This document shows, piece by piece, positions 41,513-51,871 of a DNA stretch of 64,000 nucleotides. Location of the stretch: NCBI GenBank assembly GCA_002633025.1, contig NMRB01000525.1:189527-253526 (forward strand), in the 5' to 3' direction. The notes beneath the pieces were generated by a model. The model was not told where the DNA came from and ran no database searches. It saw nothing but the letters and a program-made list of their open reading frames with translations. Each line of letters begins with the position of its first letter. Positions within the stretch are counted from its first letter, which is position 1. Position numbers and translations under genes: made by a program. The stretch comes from Notospermus geniculatus (Eukaryota > Nemertea > Pilidiophora > Heteronemertea > Lineidae).

Positions 41513-41781
41513 TAGACACTAATTCGTTGGATCCAACCAATCACAGCACAGGAATTATTGTCAATCACAAAATATTTAGTGATTGTCAATATTCGAAAAA
41601 TATTCGAAAAATGTCGAGACACAAATTCGAATGGCACTCAATAATTCTCATTTATGATTCACTTTGCCGACTTTGAATATATGACAGTCAATAATTCCCA
41701 TTTATTGACAATCACTAAATATTTTTTGATTGACAATAATTCCTGTGCTGTGACTGGTCGGCTCCAACGAATTAGTGTCTA
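41513..41781. mobile_element. Foldback with TAGACACTAATTCGTTGG ends
   Basis: Counterpart of 29276-29563, shorter because parts of the middle are missing. Confidence 0.75.
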
Positions 41782-41803
41782 GGCATGAAATCGAATATAA
41801 CTC

Positions 41804-42255
41804 ACTGAAAAACTCTGCTTCGTCAAAATGACGAACTTAGGTTCGTTTTCCATCATCACCAAATTGAGTATCTAAATTCGTCAAAATGACAAGTCCACGT
41901 TCGTCATTTTGACGAACCCTTGACGAACACAAACGAGGGTTCATCATAAGGACGAACATGGACTTGTCCTCTTGACAACCCCGTGTTTTTGTTCGTCAAA
42001 ATAACGAACGTGGACTTGTCATTATTAGGGAGGTTTCGAAATCAAACGATGAACGTTAACGTTAACGACAACCTTACTTTTGTACCGAAAATGCAATATA
42101 AAATCTATTAATGTGTAGTAGGAAAAATAACGTCGTCATAAAGTTTACGTTTATCGTTTGATTTTGAAACCTCCCCAATTTGACGAATTTAGATACTCAA
42201 TTTGGTGATGATGGAAAACGAAGTTCGTCATTTTGATGAAGCAGGGATTTTCAGT
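41804..42255. mobile_element. TTCGTCATTTTGACGAA foldback, interrupted
   Basis: Counterpart of 29586-29838. Contains extra TTCGTC units and the family A MITE at 42027-42176. Confidence 0.78.
42027..42176. mobile_element. MITE, family A, inserted after the duplication
   Basis: AGGGAGGTTTCGAAATC ends inside the foldback arm. The unit 1 site (near 29755) is empty: TTGTCATTTTGACG. Flanks are ATT and AATT. Confidence 0.82.
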
Positions 42256-42484
42256 GTCAATAGTGCGCTAGGCTGACCAACTGTCAAAAATATTCAATGG
42301 CAATGGGTTCTACTTTGGGTCTTCCGGACCCATGGCGTTTACCACCATGAGTAAAGAAACGGCCATGGGCACTTTATACCCAGATGCATATATGAACACC
42401 TGGGAATTGGGCTAAAAAGTTGGACAAGGAATTTACCCATGGGTAGAGCGGACCAACATGTTTTACAGTGCGTGAGCTACCTTA

Positions 42485-42624
42485 GGCTAGGGATACACTG
42501 AACGCGATTTACCCATCGCGCGCGATTTTCGCACTAATCTCTTTTGTTTCGGAGGCATTGCGGCATGAAATAACAAAGAAACAACGCGTGCGATGGGTAA
42601 ATCGCTTTCAGTGTATCCCTAGCC
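42485..42624. mobile_element. Unit 2-specific MITE with clean TTA duplication
   Basis: 140 bp, TIR GGCTAGGGATACACTGAA then GCGATTTACCCATCGC. TTA at 42482-42484 and 42625-42627. The unit 1 empty site reads GCTACCTTAGCCGTCG (near 30114). PIF/Harbinger-like. Confidence 0.9.
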
Positions 42625-42782
42625 TTAGCCGTCGATTCGTGTGTTTGTTCAAAACGTGTCACTGCACCACCGTGCTCCCAAACAAATACGCTATTTATAT
42701 GTCGAAAATAGTGGGAAACGATGGGTCAAACAGGCTTATAGTCGAATTTTAAAAAGTATTTTCTGGGGAAGAAATAAGCTCT

Positions 42783-42889
42783 GGGACCTGTTTCCTAAAG
42801 TGACTTTAAGCTAATGATACCATTAACTCAATGCATTTTCCATTCGGTAAAGGTACCATTAGCTTAAAGTCACTTTATGAAACAGGCCC
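42783..42889. mobile_element. MITE with GGGACCTGTTTC ends
   Basis: Counterpart of 30281-30387. Confidence 0.75.
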
Positions 42890-44296
42890 CTGGTCACTCG
42901 TTTTTAACGCAGAGTTTTTCGGGAAATTTTTTCATATCTAAAAGAAAATATCTTTTTGAAAACCAAGTCTGGCTGTAAAAGTGCATGTCGTTGGATACAG
43001 ACAAAAAGATGGAAACAGGTCGCTTATAGTCTGCAGACATCCCTGCTAGTGATTTTATGGGAAAAATCTACGCCTAATTCAACGCAGACTGATTTTGCAG
43101 GATTTTTGTTGGGAGACTTCGCGGCGCTCGCCTAAAAGTGAACCTCGACGTTTGAACCTTGTTGTGAAAGAATTCATGGTGGAGGAATAAGATAGAAATA
43201 ACATAGGTATTAAATGAACAAATAAACAAATAAACAAACAAATGGAAAAATAAAATATGAATATAAATGAACAAATAAAATATAAATGAATATAAATATA
43301 ACAAAAAATGATACATGTACATAATACATAAGTGTTAACAAAACTGAAACGTGTTTTTCACATATGACGATTGTTAACAAATTTTCAACATCTTTTTTTC
43401 TCAAAAATGATACAGAAGTAACCAAAAGAGCAAAAAACAGCCAGCAAAATCTAAATCATGCGGTTTCAAGTTTAGTGCAAACTTTTCATATACGTTTTTG
43501 CTCAGAAATGGATAAACAGGAAACAAATGAAGCATGCCTTTTAAAACTGAAATTCACCTTTTTTTCTCAAAAACGAGTAGATGGGGAAATGCCAACGAAA
43601 TTTTACACATGCTTTTTCAGGTTTAATGCCAAACTCTAAAACCTTTATTTCTCTAAAAATAAACAAACCAGAAAAAACCCAAAGAAAATTGAAGCATACC
43701 TTTTGAAGTTTTAGCAGGATTTTTCAACAGCTGTTTTTTTAAAAGGAAAAAAGTGAAAAAAATGCTTACCTCTTCGCCTATATTCGTCTACCTCCATTTT
43801 TCAATGTCTGGGTTATTTTCGGCGGGTTTAGAAGAATCCCGAGAGAATTACGAGAAAATCAATAACAGGGAATACGGAACTTTGTTTTCTGTCGCGAAGT
43901 CAGTCGATCACTGGACAGATCCTAAATGCAGCCGATCTGGAGTGGACTAACTGAGAATGAATCAGCGCAGGTGGCACTGCGTGGAGCTTTAATTGCACTA
44001 ATGCGTGGAGTTTGAGACTGTGTGTACAACAAGGTACATATGCGTGTACATGAATCAGCACAGGTGACATGCGTGGAGGTTTGAATTGTTGTCGGTGGGC
44101 TGGTACCTGGTCTTCTGGGCAGCTTGCCTTCGAAGACCGGTGAAAGCAAATGATCTAAGCCGGATTCCCGGCTAGTGACGTCATACATTCTTCCTCGTGT
44201 GTTGATTAGAGAGAAAGCAATGGAAAGGGGCAGACGAATGCTAGCTGCCGAAGTACAAAATTTCATTGGTTAACTTAAGCGTAGCACGTGTGCATC

Positions 44297-44612
44297 TATG
44301 GCAAGCCAAAGCGGGAAAAATGTCAGGACACAAAAACCACGTCAGGAATAACAAGAACATGTCAGAAATCTATAAAATCATGTCAGAACTTGCCAAACCT
44401 ATTCAGGAGTTACAAGAAAAAAACATGTCAGGATTTAAAACAAAACATGTCAGGGCTTTAATAAACATCAGAGTTTACAAAACATGTCAGGATTTTAAAA
44501 AGATAGGTCAGGATTTTCAAAACCTGTCAGAAAGTTAAGAAACATGTCAGGATTTTAGAAAACATGCAGGACATTTTGTGTCCTGACATTTCTTCCGCTT
44601 TGGCTTGCCATA
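44297..44612. mobile_element. Foldback with ACATGTCAGGATTTT minisatellite, expanded
   Basis: Counterpart of 31779-32042 with about 60 bp more of internal units. Confidence 0.8.
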
Positions 44613-44747
44613 GGCATCAACATGTCAGTTTTTAATTCGGGGAAACCCGGTCCACTGGCACACGTTCGGGGACGTCGGAGAGGTTATGATCAGCTCTGAC
44701 CCCGTTTCCCACTCCGACAGCTTATAGAATCTAGGGGTAGTACACCA

Positions 44748-44866
44748 GGGGTCATATTCATAAAACTTTGCTAGGCCTAGTTACTTGCTAATGTGGCCAG
44801 TTTGTACAGGCCAATGTGCACAACTAGCAACCAACTAAGCTAGCAAGGTTTTATGAATATGGCCCC
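44748..44866. mobile_element. MITE with GGGTCATATTCATAAAAC ends
   Basis: Counterpart of 32177-32295, nearly identical. Confidence 0.8.
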
Positions 44867-45324
44867 AGGTGCCAACACAGTTACACTAAAGGCGATTAAT
44901 AAACAGAAAAAAACATTATCATACTAAATGTAACTCCAATTCTTGCATAATTTCCAACACATTGAGGGCCAGAAAAATCCATATTGCCCTCGGGATCGGT
45001 CCATTTGATAAATGTAACATAAATGTACATGCCTTACAAAGACAGCACTATAAGGCTTGCTTCAGTGCATTGAATTTTGAGAAACAGGACTCCAGTTCGA
45101 AAAAATCTTGCCGCTTTGTTGTAATAAAATATTCTTTTCGTCGAAAATATTATATTGCGCCTGGGGTCAAATTATATAGAGTGTTTCAGTTACTGCAACT
45201 CATTATTGCATTGAGACGCTAACGGTACTGAGAAACGGATCGCAAATTCAGAGGCTGATTGTCGCCGTTTTGTCCTGGGATTCGGTTATTTGTTCTCGCT
45301 GTATGAAGAATTCACCAATCGAAA

Positions 45325-46347
45325 ATGACCCAAGAAACAACACATGATAGTATCGAAAGTGGAAAGTGCGTTTACTCGCAGGTTTTCGCCGATGTTTTCT
45401 ATTTGTACGTATTTGCCATCACACCAGTCACAGTGTTAGGGATCGTCTTAAACATCATCAATCTGGTTGTCCTCGGAGCCATGCATAACCCGACACGAAT
45501 TTCTGTTCTCCTGCTCCGCATACTCGCCGTTTCCGATCTGGCTTTCTTAATAATCTGCCTCATCTATTTTTCCTTTCGTCACCTTTTCGTTTACATCGTC
45601 AACGAGGTAGAATTGTACGCAAGGCCTGACTACCGAATTGCAGGAGTGATACTCTTTCCGGTGGACCCACTTTATTATGTCACCCTCCAATCCAGGAACT
45701 GGATCATTGTTTTGATAACGTTTGAACGGTTCTGCAACATTGTTTTCCCTCTCTGGGCAAGACGGTATTTCCATTCAGGAGGTTTTAAGAAGGTAACCGT
45801 AGTAATTGTTTGTTTAGCTATAATTTGCCAGGCACCACGATATTTTTTCACTAGCCTCAAACCAGGTATCAACCCATGCACAAATTCTTTCGAAATGCAA
45901 TATGATTTCAACCTAGATTACCTGAAAATATTTGACCCGGCGTCGTACGTAATCGCTCTAAACCTCGTCCCCATGATCCTGATTTACAGTATGAATTTCA
46001 TCCTTATTATATCTCTGAGGAAATCAATGCGGCGGCAGTTAAAAATGACAGAAAGCGGCGCGGGTCAAAAAGACACCAACCAAAGGCAGGCCACTGTCAC
46101 GGTGATCTCTTTGGTGACGTTGTTCACAATCTGTGAGACTATGCCTTGCGTCGATCGTATCATGGTTATGGTAGGCGTCAAATTAGCGGATGATAATCCA
46201 TTCTATAACTATGGTCGCAAAATTGGTTTGGTTCTTGTCGTTTGTGATTCGGCTTTCAATTTCTTGGCTTATTGTATTTCAAATAGGTTGTTTCGTGAGA
46301 AACTCAAAGAATGTTTGTCGATATTTCAAAGAGGGCGTCGCCCCTGA
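45325..46347 (+). CDS. Rhodopsin-class GPCR (copy 2), intronless
   Basis: 340 residues, intact, differing from copy 1 at residues 9, 10 (SI for TP), 194 (Asp for Asn) and 311 (Phe for Leu, in the TM7 motif, giving DSAFNFLAY). All other landmarks are the same: Asn43, Asp71, ERF 134-136, TICETMPC, FREKLKECL. Many base differences are synonymous, so both copies look constrained. After the stop the sequence is CTTTTTCATTTAGC, shared with the fragment at 46998-47183 but not with copy 1. The 5' flank is nearly identical to copy 1 for over 800 bp. Same orphan-receptor reading; two alleles placed in tandem is the main alternative to a true paralogue. Confidence 0.92.
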   Translation: MTQETTHDSIESGKCVYSQVFADVFYLYVFAITPVTVLGIVLNIINLVVLGAMHNPTRISVLLLRILAVSDLAFLIICLIYFSFRHLFVYIVNEVELYARPDYRIAGVILFPVDPLYYVTLQSRNWIIVLITFERFCNIVFPLWARRYFHSGGFKKVTVVIVCLAIICQAPRYFFTSLKPGINPCTNSFEMQYDFNLDYLKIFDPASYVIALNLVPMILIYSMNFILIISLRKSMRRQLKMTESGAGQKDTNQRQATVTVISLVTLFTICETMPCVDRIMVMVGVKLADDNPFYNYGRKIGLVLVVCDSAFNFLAYCISNRLFREKLKECLSIFQRGRRP

Positions 46348-46350
46348 ACT

Positions 46351-46990
46351 TTTTCATTTAGCAACACATGGGCATCAGGGTGTGTTTCAAAATTGGTTGC
46401 CCAAGAAAATGGGGCAAAGTTCAACTTTCAAATGATCACAAAGATTTGTGCCAGCCATTGATTTTCAGAAAATCAAATAGTAATCAATAATATAGACCTT
46501 TAACTATTAGTTTCTCCATCTGGGATGTACAGTGCACACTTATTTGGAGGAGGGTATCAAAAAATATTGAGCTTACCAGCAAAATCTATCGTTCGGTCCG
46601 ACACCAAAACTTCTTTCTATTGTCAGACTTTAAAGGGCTAATACATAATCAGTTTTCAGTGTCATAATTTAGAGTTCCATGATACCTAGATCTGACATGA
46701 ATATTGTAGTTTCAAGAAACAGCCTGTCACCAGTAGACAAAAGAATGGTGAATTTTATTGGTGTTGGACGGAACATTTTTTGAAGCATACCCATCAGTTT
46801 CCTTGCTATCAACTGCGCTCTTTTTGTTTGCCTTCACTTGGCCATTGTTAGGTTATTTTTCTATTGATGCTGGATGTAATTTGATGGACGAATAATATAT
46901 GACTACAGCCAAATTCACATGGTTGCACCGGGGCCCTCAATTTCAGGTGCCGTACCATTCATAGGTATAATTCTTTGCAATATAGCAATG
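46351..46990. other. Spacer after GPCR copy 2
   Basis: No TIR pair or gene recognised. Near its end, CGTACCATTCATAG-TATAATTC followed by TTTGCAATATAGCAAT repeats at 47721-47762, bracketing the GPCR fragment. Confidence 0.45.
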
Positions 46991-46997
46991 GGGAATA

Positions 46998-47183
46998 ATG
47001 GTCATGGTGGGCATCAAATTGCCGGATGATAATCCATTCTATAACTATGGTCGCAAAATTGGTCTGGTTCTTGTCGTTTGTGATTCGGCTTTCAATTTCT
47101 TGGCTTATTGTATTTCAAATAGGTTGTTCCGTGAGAAACTCAAAGAATGTTTGTCTATATTTCAAAGAGGGCGTCGCCCCTGA
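46998..47183 (+). pseudogene. 3' fragment of the GPCR (TM7 and tail)
   Basis: 61 codons equal to residues 280-340 of the neighbouring receptor: MVMVGIKLPDDNPFYNYG, DSAFNFLAY, FREKLKECLSIFQ. It shares Phe at the residue-311 position with copy 2, so it was probably copied from copy 2 or a common parent. TM1-6 are absent, so it cannot make a receptor. Homology begins abruptly at about 47000. The open frame is intact, which suggests it is young. Confidence 0.9.
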
Positions 47184-47195
47184 TTTTTTTTCATT

Positions 47196-47460
47196 TATGC
47201 CCCAGTCACACTGAGCTAGTTCTCAGTACGCTCTTAAAAATGTTGCCGAACGGGCTAAAAATATGTGCGAACGGAGTGGACGTAGTGGCAACTTTTTACA
47301 GTCTTTTTACGAACTTCATGGACGGGAAAAGTTCTCAGTACGCTCTTGAAAATGTTGCCGAACGGGCTAAAAATATGTGCGAACGGAGTGGACGTAGTGG
47401 CAACTTTTTACAGTCTTTTTATGAACTTCATGGACGGGAAGGGTGCTCCAGAACAGTCCT
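47196..47460. repeat. Half MITE with internal 115 bp tandem duplication
   Basis: Starts CCCCAGTCACACTGAGCTAG, inverted relative to 19643-19890. The block GTTCTCAGTACGCTCTT through GAACTTCATGGACGGGAA occurs twice in a row. The downstream arm is cut short (GGTGCTCCAGAACAG). Confidence 0.75.
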
Positions 47461-47530
47461 ACCATAACTCCGGCCTACCATAGCCGTCTGTCGCCGGGTG
47501 CTTGGAACTACAAATAAACACGGGGATTTC

Positions 47531-47709
47531 GCGGTTACACTACATAAAATCCCCGTGTCTAAATAGCCCCGGCGTTGCCCTTTCGAGCTCGCTGGGGCTA
47601 ATAAGCACGGGGATTTCAGACACGGGTCTATTTAGACTCGGCGATTTATGGGTGTAACCGCAAAATCCCCGGGGAAAGCACGGAGATTTATGTAGTGTAA
47701 CCACAGCTA
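47531..47709. mobile_element. Family F foldback, third copy
   Basis: Ends GCGGTTACACTACATAAAAT and ATTTATGTAGTGTAACCACAGC. Interior TCCCCGTGTC / GACACGGG modules. Confidence 0.78.
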
Positions 47710-47763
47710 TAGTTGCACAGTTGGCGTACCATTCATAGTATAATTCTTTGCAATATAGCAATT

Positions 47764-47923
47764 ATCTACAGGACACGACAGGGTTTTTCGCAGCCGAGAA
47801 GGGTCCAAAACAGCCGACGTGATTCGAAAATGAGCAGTATGACCCGAATGTTGTTGGCAGTAACTTTCACCTTCATACTGCTGACATTTCCGAGGGCGTC
47901 TGCACAAGCATTTCTATACTTAC
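47764..47923 (+). pseudogene. GPCR-like TM6 remnant
   Basis: Within an open frame, YRTRQGFSQPRR and NSRRDSKMSSMTRMLLAVTF then TFILLTFPRASAQAF look like the basic third intracellular loop and TM6 of a different class A receptor. No other receptor part is adjacent, and past 47921 the frame runs into the inverted repeat. Could also be a real exon of a spliced receptor; no clear donor was seen. Recognition is from pattern, not from a search. Confidence 0.5.
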
Positions 47924-48405
47924 TAGCATGGTACCCGTGGCGAGCACATATTCACAGGATGCATGTGGCCAGAGGATGGCATTTTGGTGGCGTCTGTGTG
48001 GGGGAATATGTTTGGAAGGGCGAACTCCTTGGGCAATAATCTAGGCCTATGGGAAGCAGATGGCAGCAGTTTTATGTGTTGAAGTTCCTGTTTTCTAATC
48101 ACCCTGCATGGTTGAAGAAAGTATTGGTGGGTATTGTAGCCTGGTTCCGTCGGCCACCGTTTAGGTTGCGTTGCGTACGCAGCGCCATCTAAACGGTGGC
48201 CAGCGAAACCAGGCTAGTGGGCATTGTAAATCATTGGAAGTTTCTTCATGCATTTTACTCGCTAAGGGGTAAAAAATATAATGGCACACTTAAGGACCAT
48301 CCCCATGTCATTTTCAATATTCCCTGTGAAAATGGTGCCATTTCGATCAGAAACCACGGAGGAGTTAGCGGTCGAACTTAAAGTGCCACCGTCAATTATA
48401 ATATA
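47921..48405. repeat. 480 bp inverted repeat, left arm
   Basis: TACTAGCATGGTACCCGTGG through GTCAATTATAATATA reappears inverted at 56849-57330, about 85% alike by eye. It contains a small AGCCTGGTT...AACCAGGCT hairpin (48139-48217). The short protein frames in both arms (LLAWYPWRAH) are shared by descent. Confidence 0.8.
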
Positions 48406-48578
48406 GAAATATAGATGGTTATCGGTTTCCCAGGATAACACGTGGTCTGCGGGTATCTTTTACGTTACATGTCCAATTTTCGAGCATCTTGAACTCCTGA
48501 ACCACTGCAGTAATTTCGTTCTTTACAGTATCACAGGAACTCAGTCCAGACGAGAATTCTTGAGGGTCATTGGGCCGA

Positions 48579-48884
48579 ATTCATAAAAACTAGCATTTGC
48601 TTTTTCTGGGCTTTTTCTTGAAGAGGTTTATAAAGTTTCGCTTTTGCTTCATAGAACAAGCAACTCCCTATAAGAATTAGCAGAAGCTTTGTCTTGCGAG
48701 CATTAGCTTCATCAGATAGAAAATCTGGCTTGGTTTTATGAGAAAAGGTCATTAGGTTAAGTAATTGATTATGAATATGTTTGTGAGCAAATTCTTTGGC
48801 TTGTGCTTCTCCTTTACAAGCAAAAGCTTGGCCTTGGGGCTTTGTCTTGTAAGCCTTTGCTATGTTTTATAAATTCGGCCCATT
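48579..48884. mobile_element. MITE with GGGCCGAATTCATAAAAAC ends
   Basis: CATTG flanks on both sides. Body of AGCTTTTGCT / AGCAAAAGCT modules. Copies at 51051-51388 and 54239-54577. Confidence 0.8.
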
Positions 48885-49394
48885 GTAAGGATAAAAAAGG
48901 GATAAAAACACCATCGAGATCCCTGCCTGCCTCGAGGCGATGATAAGTCAAGCGAGTAGATCCGACATCGCAGGAAAAAGCCTGCAAAAGTGATACGATA
49001 ATGCGTATCTACTGGTACACTCTTAGGAGTGGGAGTGTACCAGTACATACGCATCATCGTATCGCTTTTGTCAATATACAACAAAAATGAAACTGCCCGG
49101 GAACACCACTTCCGATTATTTCAAGACGCGGGTTCAGCACCCGGTTGCAGGGGTTTCTCGAATCCGTTCTATTTTTAGACGGATTTTCAATAGCGTGTAC
49201 CTGATCTACGACTCTCGCCACAACAAGCGCAGGTGATAAGCAGAGGAACTAATATGTTGATACCTTTCTATTTTTGACACCTTCGTGATTGGTGAATTTC
49301 CTGGGTCAAATAGAGGTCACCTTCTATCTGCATTCCGGTACGTCAGCCGTGTTGAGAATTGAATAAATTTACATAATTTACATCAAATTTCCAA

Positions 49395-49423
49395 GTGACG
49401 TCACTGGCAGAATTCCTCCAAAA
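49395..49423 (+). promoter_or_regulatory. CRE-like site upstream of the small ORF
   Basis: TGACGTCA, a perfect CRE/ATF palindrome, lies about 25 bp before the ATG. It is intact in copies 1 and 2 (near 51847) and reads TTACGTCA in copy 3. Functional status unknown. Confidence 0.4.
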
Positions 49424-49579
49424 ATGGCGGCCAATACTGGTCCTACCAAACAAGCCGCGACAGCAACGCGCAGGTTGGTAGGATCAGGTACTAGGTCTAA
49501 GGAGGAACAACAGCATTCAACTGGGAATGATCAAGAAGGGCGAGTCGTGGAACCTCCGTCTTGGATCTTAACACGATAA
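49424..49579 (+). CDS. Small ORF MAANTGPTKQ..., copy 1 (51 residues)
   Basis: Opens AAAAATGGCGG, a good animal initiation context. The first 30 residues (MAANTGPTKQAAT then RRLVGSGTRSKEEQQ) are shared by all three copies. After that, this copy reads HSTGNDQEGRVVEPP because two to three bases are missing relative to copy 3. It could be the first exon of an unidentified gene that was carried along in the triplication. No known domain. Confidence 0.45.
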   Translation: MAANTGPTKQAATATRRLVGSGTRSKEEQQHSTGNDQEGRVVEPPSWILTR

Positions 49580-49588
49580 TCTTCATTG

Positions 49589-49964
49589 GTCCATATGCAT
49601 AACGAAAAGCAAATGCTTTCTACTTGAAAATTGAAGCAATTAGTTCCATCCATATACGTGAAACCCAAAGTAAATGCTTTTGCTAAAACGCAAATGCTGT
49701 TAGAAAAAGCAATTAGTATTTACTTGTCCCTTTCAAGCAAATGCTAGAATTCATATGCATAATACTGAGCAATTGCTCCAACTGTAGAACCATTGGTAAA
49801 CAAGCAAATGCTTGTCAAGTATAAGCATTTGCTTTGAAGTAGAAGTAAAAGATTATGCATATGTAACCAAGTAATTGCTTTTACTTTTACTTTTGGCTTC
49901 AAGCAGCTGCTTTTACTTTTTGCTGTTGCTAGAAGTAAATGCTTCATTTTTATGCATACGGCCC
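49589..49964. mobile_element. Family E foldback, copy 3
   Basis: Ends TCCATATGCATAACG and TTTTATGCATACGGCCC. Inserted right after the small ORF. Confidence 0.8.
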
Positions 49965-50690
49965 ATTGGTGCAGTGGATCGTGTCTTGTGAACTGCTCTC
50001 TTGATTTGAAAGCATTAAAGCCCAACACTGTGCGTTAGATTTTTTATCATATACCCGAGTACAGTATGTTCCGCTGTACCGCCTGGAACTGCAGCATTTT
50101 TCGTCAAAAACACCGCACAAAAACCAACGAAATCGACGTGGACGAATGCTGGCCGCCCTAAAATCACATTTCATGTTCAATAATACAAGAAGTGTTCGAC
50201 TAATATGCTACAAATCGCCTGAAATCGAAGGGGGATGTCCGCTCCGACCACCATCATGATCCGGGGTGTGATACGCGTTCTGTATCATCCCACTGATATG
50301 ATACGCCCTCTGTGAACTAATGAGCTTTGATTTAAGGGGCTTTGCGAGGCCTTTTGGCTCACTTCCTGGAAAGACGCGGCCGTCTCACTCCGCTGGGCTC
50401 ACTCCATCAACATTCGCGCATTAATACAAAAACAACAGTGCTCTGACATGGCGGATATGCATGCGGTGATACAAGTGGCATCGGTGGGGTATTTTGTCAT
50501 TTTTTGCGCTTCTTGTGGTATATGATAAATATAAAACCACACTCGTGAGATTTCCGAGGTAGCAGAACACACTCGTGATGATCTTTTGCCCGGAACCCCC
50601 TCGATTCTGGTAGGAAGCAATGTCTTTCACCTTAGAAACCCGATTTCTATTTCATATTCTTTACTTGTATCTCCTTTATTTGTGACTGTG

Positions 50691-50878
50691 CGCCCCAGGC
50701 GCACGAACGAGGCGCCAATTGTCTACTGACTGACGAAAAGCATTCATTCACTGTATTTAACGAGATATGTATTGTTGAAACGTTGACGTTCCGTACGACG
50801 TCACAGTGGAAAAGTGGATACGGTCGCAGCGCCATCAAATGGTAGAAAAAATTAGGCTACCTCCTCATTATAATACAT
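50691..50878. other. Spacer between triplicated units
   Basis: Contains GCGCCCCAGGCGCACG and CGTACGACGTCAC. Nothing recognised as coding. Confidence 0.4.
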
Positions 50879-51050
50879 GTATAGAAATATAGATGGTTAT
50901 CGGTTTCCCAGGATAACACGTGGTCTGCGGGTATCTTTTACGTTACATTTTCGAGCATCTTGAACTCCTGAACCACTGCAGTAATTTCGTTCTTTACTGT
51001 ATCACAGGAACTCAGTCCAGACGAGAATTCTTGAGGGTCATTGGGCCGAA

Positions 51051-51388
51051 TTCATAAAAACTAGCATTTGCTTTTTCTGGGCTTTTTCTTGAAGAGGTAT
51101 TTATAAAGTTTCGGTTTTGCTTTATAGAACAAGCAACTTCCTATAAGAATTAGCAGAAGCTTTGTCTTGCGAGCATTAGCTTCATCAGATAGAACATCTT
51201 GCTTGACTTTATAAGAAAAGGTCATTAGGGTAAGCAATTGATTATGAATATGTTTGTGAGCAAATTCTTTAGCTTGTACTTCTCTTGACAAGCAAAAGCT
51301 TGGCCTTGAGGCTTTGGCTTGTAAGCTTTTGCTATGTTTTATAAATTTGGTTTGTAATCTTTTGCTATGTTTTATAAATTCGGCCCAA
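51051..51388. mobile_element. MITE with GGGCCGAATTCATAAAAAC ends
   Basis: Copy of 48579-48884 with a short tandem duplication of TTTTGCTATGTTTTATAAAT at its right end. Confidence 0.78.
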
Positions 51389-51871
51389 TAAGTCAAGCGA
51401 GCAGATCCGACATCGCAGGAAAAAGCCTGCAAAAGTGATACGATAATGCGTATCTACTGGTACACTCTTAGGATTGGGAGTGTACCAGTAGATACGCATC
51501 ATCGTATCGCTTTTGTCAATATACAACAAGAATGAAACTGCCGGAACACCATTTCCAGTTATTTCAAGACGCGGATTCAACACCCGATTATGCAGGGGTT
51601 TCTCCAATCTGTTCTATTTTTAGACGGATTTTCAATAGCGTGTACCTGATCTACGACTCTCGCCACAACAAGCACAGGTGATAAGCATAGGAACTATTAT
51701 GTTGATACCTTTCTATTTTTGACACCTTCGTGATTGGTGGATTTCCTTGGTCAAATAGAGGTCACCTTCTATCTGCATTCCGGCCGTACGTCAGCCGTAT
51801 TGAGAATTGAATAAATTTACATAATTTACATTATATTTCCAAGTGACGTCACTGGCAGAATTCCTCCAAAA

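Larger units (their letters stand above)
33880..46350. repeat. 12 kb tandem segmental duplication, unit 2
   Basis: Collinear with 22213-33773. Private insertions: 35874-36094, 36793-36893, 38553-39013, 39304-39549, 39763-40001, 40815-41494, 42027-42176, 42485-42624. Also has 34443-35125, which is absent from unit 1. A poly-C run beside an N lies at 37181-37196, the same relative place as the N in unit 1. Confidence 0.85.
48404..50690. repeat. Triplicated unit, copy 1
   Basis: Starts AGAAATATAGATGGTTATCG. Order: GGGCC MITE (48579-48884), a 38 bp stem hairpin (48984-49070), CRE-like site and small ORF (49424-49579), family E element (49589-49964), GTGCAGTGGATCGTGTCTTG tail. Repeats from 50879 and 54059. 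Confidence 0.8.

Noticed and set aside
47713-48039. Treating the whole 108-codon frame as a gene
   Set aside because: Only the middle resembles a receptor segment; the second half is the 480 bp inverted repeat, whose other arm gives the same residues (LLAWYPWRAH).
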